Shown: positions 7,415-13,517 of the stretch, piece by piece
How the letters are laid out: each line of letters opens with the position of its first letter
How positions within the stretch are numbered: the stretch's first letter is position 1
Position numbers and translations under genes: made by a program
Origin: an uncultured Bacteroidales bacterium
Lineage (GTDB): Bacteria > Bacteroidota > Bacteroidia > Bacteroidales > Muribaculaceae
Direction: 5' to 3'
Assembly: GCA_900549375.1 (NCBI GenBank)
Contig: URNY01000046.1
Coordinates: 1-16,830 of the forward strand
DNA length: 16,830 nt
The notes under the pieces: model-generated
Told to the model about the DNA's origin: nothing
Seen by the model: the letters and a program-made list of their open reading frames with translations, nothing else
Databases searched by the model: none

Positions 7415-8266
7415 TCAGTTAGGAATATAGTTTTTACATTTCATGCATTCGCGGATATAGCTTGTCCCGGCGGGAGCATCGATATCCTCGTATTCGCTTT
7501 CGACAGGTTCTGAATAAACGATTGTAATCTCATCGTTTCGGAATAAAATCTGATATAACCCGTCGGCATCTTCGTCTTCGAGGAATAGCATCTGCCTTGA
7601 AGGATTGCTCCATCTCCAGGAACCTGTGATCCATTCATCGTCATCGCATTCATAGAATTTTCCGGAAGGAGTGAAAGTGAAATATTCCACAAACTCTTCA
7701 TCAATTTCGTTTTTGCTGAAGTTCACTGTCTTGAGGAGTTTATTGTCCTTGCTATAGAACTCCGCATAGGCGGCATAGATCTTCCATGTGCGGCAAAGGC
7801 GGCCGTTAAGTTCATTAGAATCAATTTCCGATTCTTTCCGGGCGTCCCATTGATAGCTTTGACCGCCATCGAGCGTCACGTCTACTTTATTTGTGGCGCT
7901 GTCCCATTTGAGTTCACCCCAACCTTCGAGTATATAGGAGCCATCGGCGAGGACTTTATATTCTCCGCATTTAATTCCGTCGTAAGACACGTCGGCACGG
8001 GAGAAGGCTTTGAGCCCCTTGGCATAATAACTCTGAGTGCCGGCAGGAACAAGATAATAAAGGCCGTTACCGGTGAATTCAATGCTCGAATAGGGGGCAT
8101 TGGAAAGCTCGAAACGAGCGGATTGTTTTGCGAAAGGAGCGGCAGCAAGATTTCCTTCCCATAACTCGGAATCGCCCGAAGGGCCGTCATCATCAGCTTT
8201 ACAGCCGACCAAAGCGATGGATAAAACGCTCAGGCCTAAAAGAGTACAAAATGTTTTCTTTAACAT
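7415..8266 (-). CDS. Acidic lipoprotein with two lipocalin-like beta segments, probably surface exposed
   Basis: A 283-residue protein with a lipobox ending in ALVGC (Cys22). The following residues, CKADDD, resemble the Lys/Asp-rich signal that sends lipoproteins to the cell surface in Bacteroidetes, so surface display is my inference. The mature protein is beta-rich and acidic. Two segments share a pattern: ADGSYILEGWGELKW (107-121) and PSGKFYECDDDEWITGSWRW (200-219), each a G-x-[YF] strand followed by a G-x-x-W strand, as in lipocalin-like domains of Bacteroidetes lipoproteins. Four cysteines besides the lipidated one (100, 158, 207, and a CMKC pair counted separately at 274 and 277) could form disulfides. 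It lies 11 bp upstream of the interrupted barrel gene, and a TAATTTTG promoter box precedes it. The precise function is unknown. Confidence 0.82.
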   Translation of the reverse strand: MLKKTFCTLLGLSVLSIALVGCKADDDGPSGDSELWEGNLAAAPFAKQSARFELSNAPYSSIEFTGNGLYYLVPAGTQSYYAKGLKAFSRADVSYDGIKCGEYKVLADGSYILEGWGELKWDSATNKVDVTLDGGQSYQWDARKESEIDSNELNGRLCRTWKIYAAYAEFYSKDNKLLKTVNFSKNEIDEEFVEYFTFTPSGKFYECDDDEWITGSWRWSNPSRQMLFLEDEDADGLYQILFRNDEITIVYSEPVESEYEDIDAPAGTSYIRECMKCKNYIPN

Positions 8267-8322
8267 AACGACTATTGATTAAAAAATATAGTGTTTCTAT
8301 AATGACTTTTAAGTAACGATGG

Positions 8323-8330
8323 CAAAATTA
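8323..8330 (-). promoter_or_regulatory. Candidate -7 box for the lipoprotein-barrel pair
   Basis: The minus strand reads TAATTTTG, a full match to TAnnTTTG, 57 bp before the lipoprotein ATG. The region about 20 bases upstream is AT-rich but has no exact TTTG, so the -33 element is poor. Confidence 0.5.
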
Positions 8331-8383
8331 ATAAAAATTCTTAAAAACTGTTTAAAATTATTTTCAATTTTGGGAATAAGTGC

Positions 8384-8398
8384 AGTCGCTCCGCGACT
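8384..8398 (-). terminator. Short GC-rich hairpin after relA
   Basis: AGTCGC-TCC-GCGACT is a perfect 6-bp stem with a 3-base loop, 10 bp after the relA stop and before the next promoter. It has no adjoining T-run on the minus strand, though the following sequence is AT-rich. The position fits a terminator; the strength is uncertain. Confidence 0.5.
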
Positions 8399-8408
8399 CT
8401 TTGACCAT

Positions 8409-10613
8409 TTAGATGCGGACTACGTCTTTGACGCCTTTGACGGTTTTGATTTTCTTGATGAGGGAGGTGAGCTGGCGGTTGTCGGAAACGCCTACAACCA
8501 GATAGCCCTGAAATATGCCGTCGTGGGAGTCGATGGAGATGTTGCGGAGCATCGTGTTCGGTTCCTTGGATATGATTGAGGTGATGTTGGCCACGATTCC
8601 GATGTCGTCGTTGCCGATTACGCGGAGCGAAGCGGGAAGCATCTCTCCAGATTTGCCGCTCCAGTCGGCGCGAATAATCCTGTAGGGATAGCGCTCGCGG
8701 ATATGCCGGGCGTTGGGGCAGCCTGCTTTATGGATTTTTACAGAGCCATCGGAGGATATGAATCCGAAGACCTCGTCGCCATAGATAGGATTGCAGCAGC
8801 GGGCGAACTTGTAGTTGAGTCCGTTGATGCTTTTCTCGCCGATCACGAGCACATCGTCCTTCTTATCCTGATCTTTCGGCTGAATAATCTGGAATTCCTC
8901 GGCAGAGACATGTTCTGTCTCCGTCTCCCTTTTTGTGAATTCGATATATGAATTGAGGAAACGTCCGGCATCAATTCTGTCGGCACCCATCTCGGCGAAG
9001 AACTCGGTGGCGAATTTATAGCCGTTCTTCTTGATGAGTTTCATCAGCTCGGCCTCGTCGATCTCGATTTTTCTATTCTTTGCCCTGCGGGCCAAGGCCT
9101 CCTTGCCGAGGTCGGCAAGGCGTTGTTTCTCCTCGTTGAGGCTCTGCTTGATTTTATTACGCGCCTTAGAGGTGGTGACGATATTGAGCCATTCCTGTCG
9201 CGGCATCTGGGTGGAGGAGGTGAGGATCTCCACGGTGTCGCCGTTCTGAATCTTATAATTCAGGCGTTTGTGGGCCCCGTTGACCACAGCTCCCGTGCAG
9301 TGCGCTCCGACGCCGGTATGGATATGGAATGCGAAATCGAGCACTGTAGCGCCTGCGGTGAGACGGAACAGATCTCCCTTGGGGGTGAAAGCGAAAACCT
9401 CTTCACCAAAAGAGTCGGCCTTGATATTCTTCATCAATTGCATAGGACCGGCTTCGGCGGTTTCGAGAATGTCGCGGATATTGTTCATCCATTTGTCGGA
9501 GCTATCGCCCTTGCCCCCTTTATAGCGCCAATGCGCGGCAAGACCCTTCTCGGCCACAAGGTCCATCCTTTCGGTGCGGAACTGGACTTCGACCCATTTC
9601 TGCCCCGGTCCCATCACCGTGGCATGGAGGCTCTCGTAGCCATTGCTCTTCGGGATGGTAATCCAGTCCTTCATTCGCGCAGGATTCGCCGTATACATGT
9701 CGGCGAGAATGGAATACGCGAGCCAGCAGTCCTGTTTTTCTTTTTCGCGCGGAGTGTCGATGATGACGCGGATTGCAAAAAGGTCGTAGATGCCCGGGAG
9801 GTCAACCTTCTGTTTCTTCATCTTGTTCCAGATAGAGGAGATTGACTTGGTGCGCCCCTTGATTTCGAATTTGAGGCCGGCTTCCTCGAGACGTTGCTTC
9901 ACAGGAGCGATGAATTCGCTGATGTATTGGTCGCGCGAGCGTTTGGTCTCGTTAAGCTTATGGGCTATCTGAGTGTAAATTTCGCGGTTGGTATATTTCA
10001 GGGAGAGGTCCTCGAGCTCACCCTTGATTTTGTACAGACCGAGACGATGGGCGAGCTGGGCGTAGAGGCAGTTGGCCTCGAAAGCCACATTGCGGACCCA
10101 TTGTTCGTCGGGGTGATGGTTGATGGAACGCATCAGCACGAGATTCTCCACTATCATGATGATAATTACGCGGATATCGTGGGCAAGCGCAAGCATGAGC
10201 CCTCGGAAGTTATCCTGGTTGGTTGCAGAGTTGCGGTTGCTGAACTTGGACACATTTGCAATTCCCTGGAGAAGGCCGGTAACATCATCGCCCCACGTGG
10301 CGGTGACATCATCGGGAGAGATCAGTTTTTCCTGATAGAGGGGATATAGGAGTATCGCCAGCAGGATGTTGTGGTCCGGATCGACCATACCGGCGAACGC
10401 CATGGCTGTTTTCATCGACAGAGTTGCATAGACCACGCCTCTCGAGGAGCGGGGCCGCTCGCTGTGTCTCATGCCGTCGAGCAAGATGCGACGGAGATGC
10501 GCCAGCTCATCGGGCGAGAGATGGGATGAAAGCAGGGTATGTATTTCCTTTGCAAGAGCGGCCACCTCGCGAATTTCGGGGAGGCTTAATTTTTCTACCT
10601 GTAATTTTTCCAT
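8409..10613 (-). CDS. relA: RelA-type (p)ppGpp synthetase with degenerate hydrolase domain
   Basis: A 734-residue long RelA/SpoT homolog that makes the alarmone (p)ppGpp in the cytoplasm. In order it has an N-terminal HD-type domain (about 20-190), a synthetase domain (about 250-365), TGS (about 404-465), a linker and zinc-finger-like region with CC (FARCCNP, 603-609; second motif HKAGCPN) and a C-terminal ACT domain (about 660-734). The synthetase looks intact: GRTK (253-256), IYDLFAIRV (275-283), PKSNGYESLH (321-330) and VEVQFRTERM (341-350). The hydrolase does not: the usual HD-x-x-ED reads LLYPLYQE (88-95) and the usual D-R-L-H-N reads ENLVLM (156-161), so degradation activity should be lost. 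The synthetase has the R-x-K-D loop (ARMKDW, 312-317) usual in bifunctional Rel rather than the E-x-D-D of proteobacterial RelA. A separate bifunctional SpoT/Rel is expected elsewhere. It is monocistronic, with its own promoter facing rfbC. Confidence 0.93.
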   Translation of the reverse strand: MEKLQVEKLSLPEIREVAALAKEIHTLLSSHLSPDELAHLRRILLDGMRHSERPRSSRGVVYATLSMKTAMAFAGMVDPDHNILLAILLYPLYQEKLISPDDVTATWGDDVTGLLQGIANVSKFSNRNSATNQDNFRGLMLALAHDIRVIIIMIVENLVLMRSINHHPDEQWVRNVAFEANCLYAQLAHRLGLYKIKGELEDLSLKYTNREIYTQIAHKLNETKRSRDQYISEFIAPVKQRLEEAGLKFEIKGRTKSISSIWNKMKKQKVDLPGIYDLFAIRVIIDTPREKEKQDCWLAYSILADMYTANPARMKDWITIPKSNGYESLHATVMGPGQKWVEVQFRTERMDLVAEKGLAAHWRYKGGKGDSSDKWMNNIRDILETAEAGPMQLMKNIKADSFGEEVFAFTPKGDLFRLTAGATVLDFAFHIHTGVGAHCTGAVVNGAHKRLNYKIQNGDTVEILTSSTQMPRQEWLNIVTTSKARNKIKQSLNEEKQRLADLGKEALARRAKNRKIEIDEAELMKLIKKNGYKFATEFFAEMGADRIDAGRFLNSYIEFTKRETETEHVSAEEFQIIQPKDQDKKDDVLVIGEKSINGLNYKFARCCNPIYGDEVFGFISSDGSVKIHKAGCPNARHIRERYPYRIIRADWSGKSGEMLPASLRVIGNDDIGIVANITSIISKEPNTMLRNISIDSHDGIFQGYLVVGVSDNRQLTSLIKKIKTVKGVKDVVRI

Positions 10614-10633
10614 TATTCCAACAAATTCCGATA

Positions 10634-10660
10634 AGAGAAGGCCATTCCCGGCTGTTCTCT
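10634..10660 (-). promoter_or_regulatory. Possible stem-loop in the relA 5' leader
   Basis: AGAGAA (10634-10639) pairs with TTCTCT (10655-10660). Inside, GCC (10641-10643) pairs with GGC (10650-10652) around a 6-base loop. It would form near the 5' end of the relA mRNA, since the -7 box is at 10673-10680 and the ATG at 10613. A role in mRNA stability or translation is only a possibility; no riboswitch family is recognised. Confidence 0.3.
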
Positions 10661-10672
10661 ACGAATAAAATG

Positions 10673-10704
10673 CAAAGATAAGAATTTTGGCATAAAACGG
10701 GAAA
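10673..10704 (-). promoter_or_regulatory. relA promoter (Bacteroidetes type)
   Basis: On the minus strand TATCTTTG (10673-10680) is a perfect TAnnTTTG -7 box. TTTC at 10701-10704 is a one-mismatch -33 element with a 20-nt spacer. It overlaps the opposing rfbC promoter. Confidence 0.7.
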
Positions 10705-10717
10705 TTAATTATCTTTG
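10686..10717 (+). promoter_or_regulatory. rfbC-rfbB promoter (Bacteroidetes type, perfect match)
   Basis: TTTG (10686-10689), a 20-nt spacer and TATCTTTG (10710-10717) match the Bacteroidetes sigma consensus exactly. The start codon of rfbC is 23 bp downstream. The spacer contains the -33 element of the opposing relA promoter. Confidence 0.82.
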
Positions 10718-10740
10718 CAAACAAAACAAGATTTGATTTG

Positions 10741-11292
10741 ATGGAGATTATAAAGACCGAAATAGAGGGACTTCTATTGCTGAAGCCGAAAGTTTTCACC
10801 GATTCCAGAGGATATTTCTATGAAAGTTATAGCAAAAGGGAATTTGATGAAGCTGTAGGATATCCTGTTGAGTTCGTTCAGGACAATCAATCAAAGTCGA
10901 GTTATGGAGTGGTGCGCGGCCTTCATTTTCAGTTGCCTCCTTTCACGCAGTCGAAGCTTGTGAGATGCATAAAAGGCACTGTGCTCGATGTGGCGGTAGA
11001 CTTGCGCAAAGGCTCACCGACATTCGGCCGTCATCTGGCCGTAGAGCTCAGCGAAGAGAACAAAATGCAGTTTTTTATCCCGAAAGGATTCGCCCACGGT
11101 TTTTCGGTGTTGAGTCCCGAGGCCGCGTTCCAGTATAAATGCGACAATTATTATGCCCCTCAGGCCGACGGCGGTATCTCCCTATTTGATGATTCGCTCG
11201 GCATCGACTGGCGCATTGCCCCCGCCGACAGGATACTCTCGGATAAGGACCGCAAACATCCGCTTCTTTCCGAAATCGAATCTCCCTTCTGA
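10741..11292 (+). CDS. rfbC: dTDP-4-dehydrorhamnose 3,5-epimerase
   Basis: A 183-residue cytoplasmic cupin-fold enzyme, the usual size for RfbC/RmlC. It epimerises dTDP-4-keto-6-deoxyglucose at C3 and C5, the third step to dTDP-L-rhamnose. Visible signatures are RGLHFQ with the catalytic His62, the strand VRCIKGTVLDVAVDLRKGSPTFG (shown here only as a landmark from residue 75), FFIPKGFAHGF (111-121), the tyrosine of FQYKCDNYY (Tyr132) and the late LSDKD loop with Asp170. I chose ATG 10741 over the TTG one codon earlier. It is followed 31 bp later by rfbB and shares its perfect promoter. All key residues seem present. Confidence 0.95.
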   Translation: MEIIKTEIEGLLLLKPKVFTDSRGYFYESYSKREFDEAVGYPVEFVQDNQSKSSYGVVRGLHFQLPPFTQSKLVRCIKGTVLDVAVDLRKGSPTFGRHLAVELSEENKMQFFIPKGFAHGFSVLSPEAAFQYKCDNYYAPQADGGISLFDDSLGIDWRIAPADRILSDKDRKHPLLSEIESPF

Positions 11293-11323
11293 ATCCCCAA
11301 ATATAATTGCAAAGACCAAAATT

Positions 11324-12454
11324 ATGAAGAATATATTAATAACCGGCGGAGCCGGCTTTATAGGCAGCCATGTGGTGAGATTGTTCGTAAACAAATATCC
11401 CGATTATAGGATTGTAAATCTCGACAAGCTCACGTATGCCGGGAATCTCGCAAATCTCAAGGATATAGAGGAAAAGCCGAATTATACATTCGTAAAGGCT
11501 GATATCGCCGACATCGAAGCGATGAGGCGAGTAATCCGGGAACACAAGATTGACGGGATTATCCATCTTGCGGCCGAAAGCCACGTGGACCGCTCGATAA
11601 AAGACCCCTTCACTTTTGCCCGCACGAATGTGATGGGCACGCTTTCTCTGCTCGAAGCCGCCCGCGAATACTGGGAAGAACAGCCGGAAGGCTATAAAGG
11701 GAAGCTTTTCTATCATATCTCGACCGATGAGGTCTACGGAGCTCTCGAGCTTACAAATCCCGAAGGGATAGAATCGCCCTTCACGACCAAAGCATCCTCC
11801 GACCATCATCATGCCTATGGAAGCGAGTTCTTCCTCGAAACCACCAAATACAATCCCCATTCACCATATTCAGCTTCGAAAGCATCGAGCGATCATTTCG
11901 TAAGGGCTTACCATGACACCTACGGAATGCCGACTCTTGTTACCAACTGCTCCAACAACTACGGGCCATATCAGTTCCCCGAGAAGCTGATACCTCTATT
12001 CATCAACAACATACGTCACCGCAAGCCACTGCCTGTCTACGGCAAGGGGGAGAACGTGCGCGACTGGCTGTTTGTGGAAGACCACGCGCGGGCTATCGAT
12101 CTGATTTTTCACAGGGGGAAAGTGGCCGAGACCTATAATATAGGCGGCTTCAACGAATGGAAGAATATAGATATCATCAAGGTGATAATCAAGACGGTGG
12201 ACCGCCTGCTCGGCAATCCCGAGGGCTATAGCGACGAACTGATAACCTACGTGACCGACCGCAAAGGTCACGACATGCGGTATGCCATCGATTCGCGCAA
12301 ACTTCAGCGCGAGCTCGGCTGGGAGCCATCGCTTCAGTTCGAGGAGGGGATAGAGAAGACCGTTAGATGGTATCTCGACAATCAGGAATGGATGGATAAC
12401 GTGACATCCGGCGACTACGAGAAATATTATGAGCAAATGTATAAGGGTCGCTGA
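11324..12454 (+). CDS. rfbB: dTDP-glucose 4,6-dehydratase
   Basis: A 376-residue extended short-chain dehydrogenase that converts dTDP-glucose to dTDP-4-keto-6-deoxyglucose, the second step to dTDP-L-rhamnose. The NAD-binding loop GGAGFIG is at residues 8-14. HLAAESHVDRS (81-91), the catalytic triplet Thr134-Asp135-Glu136 in STDEVYG, and Tyr182-x3-Lys186 (YSASK) are all present. Relative to proteobacterial RmlB (about 355-360 residues) it has an insertion between the TDE motif and the YxxxK motif; close Bacteroides homologs have the same insertion. The start at 11324 is chosen because MKNILITGG is the family N-terminus; an in-frame ATG at 11153 lies inside rfbC and is not used. The mRNA ends in a hairpin that overlaps its stop codon. 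Confidence 0.96.
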   Translation: MKNILITGGAGFIGSHVVRLFVNKYPDYRIVNLDKLTYAGNLANLKDIEEKPNYTFVKADIADIEAMRRVIREHKIDGIIHLAAESHVDRSIKDPFTFARTNVMGTLSLLEAAREYWEEQPEGYKGKLFYHISTDEVYGALELTNPEGIESPFTTKASSDHHHAYGSEFFLETTKYNPHSPYSASKASSDHFVRAYHDTYGMPTLVTNCSNNYGPYQFPEKLIPLFINNIRHRKPLPVYGKGENVRDWLFVEDHARAIDLIFHRGKVAETYNIGGFNEWKNIDIIKVIIKTVDRLLGNPEGYSDELITYVTDRKGHDMRYAIDSRKLQRELGWEPSLQFEEGIEKTVRWYLDNQEWMDNVTSGDYEKYYEQMYKGR

Positions 12455-12474
12455 AGCGGCCCCTGTCTTTCTTT
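12445..12474 (+). terminator. Intrinsic terminator overlapping the rfbB stop codon
   Basis: GGGTCGCT (12445-12452) pairs with AGCGGCCC (12455-12462) with one G-U wobble; opening the inner T-A pair leaves a TGAA loop. It is followed by CTGTCTTTCTTT, a T-rich tail. The stem includes the last codons and the TGA of rfbB. Confidence 0.6.
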
Positions 12475-12516
12475 ATAAATCAGCGAGGCCGCTAATTAGC
12501 GGCCTCGCTGATTTAT
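12475..12516. terminator. Perfect 42-bp palindrome between convergent rfbB and rfbA
   Basis: Two 21-base arms (12475-12495 and 12496-12516) are exact reverse complements. The core is GCGAGGCCGC and its complement, with AT-rich ends (ATAAAT / ATTTAT) that give U-rich tails on both strands. It lies 20 bp after the rfbB stop and 15 bp after the rfbA stop, ideal for a bidirectional terminator. Confidence 0.85.
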
Positions 12517-12531
12517 GTGATAGTCAGTTTT

Positions 12532-13437
12532 TCAGTCGAGGTTTGAATAGCCGGTGCGTTCCACTTCATCGGCTACTTTGAGGAGATATTGGCCATATTC
12601 ATTCTTGGCCATTGGCGCGGCTGTTTCCTTAAGTTGCTCTTTCGAGATCCAGCCCTGACGGTAGGCAATGCCTTCGAGGCAGCCGATTTTCAGACCCTGA
12701 CGCTTTTCGAGCACTTCCACATAGATGGAGGCTTCGGCCAGAGAATCGTGCGTGCCGGTGTCGAGCCATGCGAAACCGCGCGGCAGGGTTTTCACTTTGA
12801 GCTTGCCGCCGTTGAGGAATTCCTGGTTTACGGTGGTGATTTCAAGTTCGCCGCGGGCCGACGGCTTTATGTTTGCGGCAATGTCCACAACTTTGTTGGG
12901 ATAGAAATAGAGGCCTACAACGGCATAGTTGCTTTTAGGATTCTTTGGCTTCTCCTCGATGGAGAGACAGTTCCCCTCCTTGTCGAATTCAGCCACTCCA
13001 TATCGCTCGGGGTCGTCTACCCAATAGCCGAAAACGGTAGCCTGACCATCCTTCTCGGCAGTCTTGACAGCGTCTTTGAGAATAGAAGAGAATCCCGCTC
13101 CATGGAATATATTGTCGCCGAGCACAAGGCATGCGCAATCATCTCCGATAAACTCCCTGCCGATGATGAAAGCCTGCGCCAGACCGTCGGGCGATGGTTG
13201 CTCGGCATACTCGAGGCGCACTCCGAACTCCGAACCGTCGCCGAGCAGACGCTTGAAGCCGTGGAGATCCTGGGGGGTGGAAATAATCAGGATTTCTCGA
13301 ATTCCGGCGAGCATGAGCGTGGAGATGGGATAATACACCATCGGTTTGTCATAGATGGGGATAAGCTGTTTGCTGACTCCTTTTGTAATAGGATACAATC
13401 TTGTGCCTGATCCTCCGGCAAGTACTATTCCTTTCAT
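12532..13437 (-). CDS. rfbA: Glucose-1-phosphate thymidylyltransferase
   Basis: A 301-residue cytoplasmic nucleotidyltransferase that makes dTDP-glucose from dTTP and glucose-1-phosphate, the first step to dTDP-L-rhamnose. The N-terminus MKGIVLAGGSGTRLYP holds the nucleotide-binding loop; SKQLIPIYDKPM (22-33) and LVLGDNIF (104-111, metal-binding Asp108) are typical of RfbA/RmlA. Length is close to the usual 290-300. I start it at ATG 13437; an in-frame ATG 24 codons upstream would put the promoter inside the gene. It converges on rfbCB rather than sharing their transcript and has its own consensus promoter, so the three rhamnose genes are in two units. It is downstream of bioGC on the same strand and some readthrough is possible. 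Confidence 0.95.
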   Translation of the reverse strand: MKGIVLAGGSGTRLYPITKGVSKQLIPIYDKPMVYYPISTLMLAGIREILIISTPQDLHGFKRLLGDGSEFGVRLEYAEQPSPDGLAQAFIIGREFIGDDCACLVLGDNIFHGAGFSSILKDAVKTAEKDGQATVFGYWVDDPERYGVAEFDKEGNCLSIEEKPKNPKSNYAVVGLYFYPNKVVDIAANIKPSARGELEITTVNQEFLNGGKLKVKTLPRGFAWLDTGTHDSLAEASIYVEVLEKRQGLKIGCLEGIAYRQGWISKEQLKETAAPMAKNEYGQYLLKVADEVERTGYSNLD

Positions 13438-13454
13438 ATTAAGTGCGGTTTTTG

Positions 13455-13485
13455 CAAATTTAATCAAAAAGGGAAATATTTCAAA
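13455..13485 (-). promoter_or_regulatory. rfbA promoter (Bacteroidetes type, perfect match)
   Basis: On the minus strand TTTG (13482-13485), a 19-nt spacer and TAAATTTG (13455-13462) match TTTG-N19-21-TAnnTTTG fully. The ATG is 17 bp downstream of the -7 box. This also supports the shorter rfbA start. Confidence 0.78.
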
Positions 13486-13517
13486 CGATTCCCGGGCTAA
13501 TTCGGGCATCGGGGCGG

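Noticed and set aside
11153..11323. Extended N-terminus of rfbB beginning inside rfbC
   Set aside because: The added residues are an out-of-frame reading of rfbC, and MKNILITGGAGFIG is the family start.
11780..11906. KASSDH motif occurring twice in RfbB, suggesting an internal duplication
   Set aside because: Bacteroides RfbB proteins have the same insertion with a similar first segment, so it is a normal feature of the long form.
13438..13509. Upstream ATG for rfbA adding 24 residues
   Set aside because: It would place a perfect promoter inside the coding region, and RfbA proteins begin at MKGIVLAGG.
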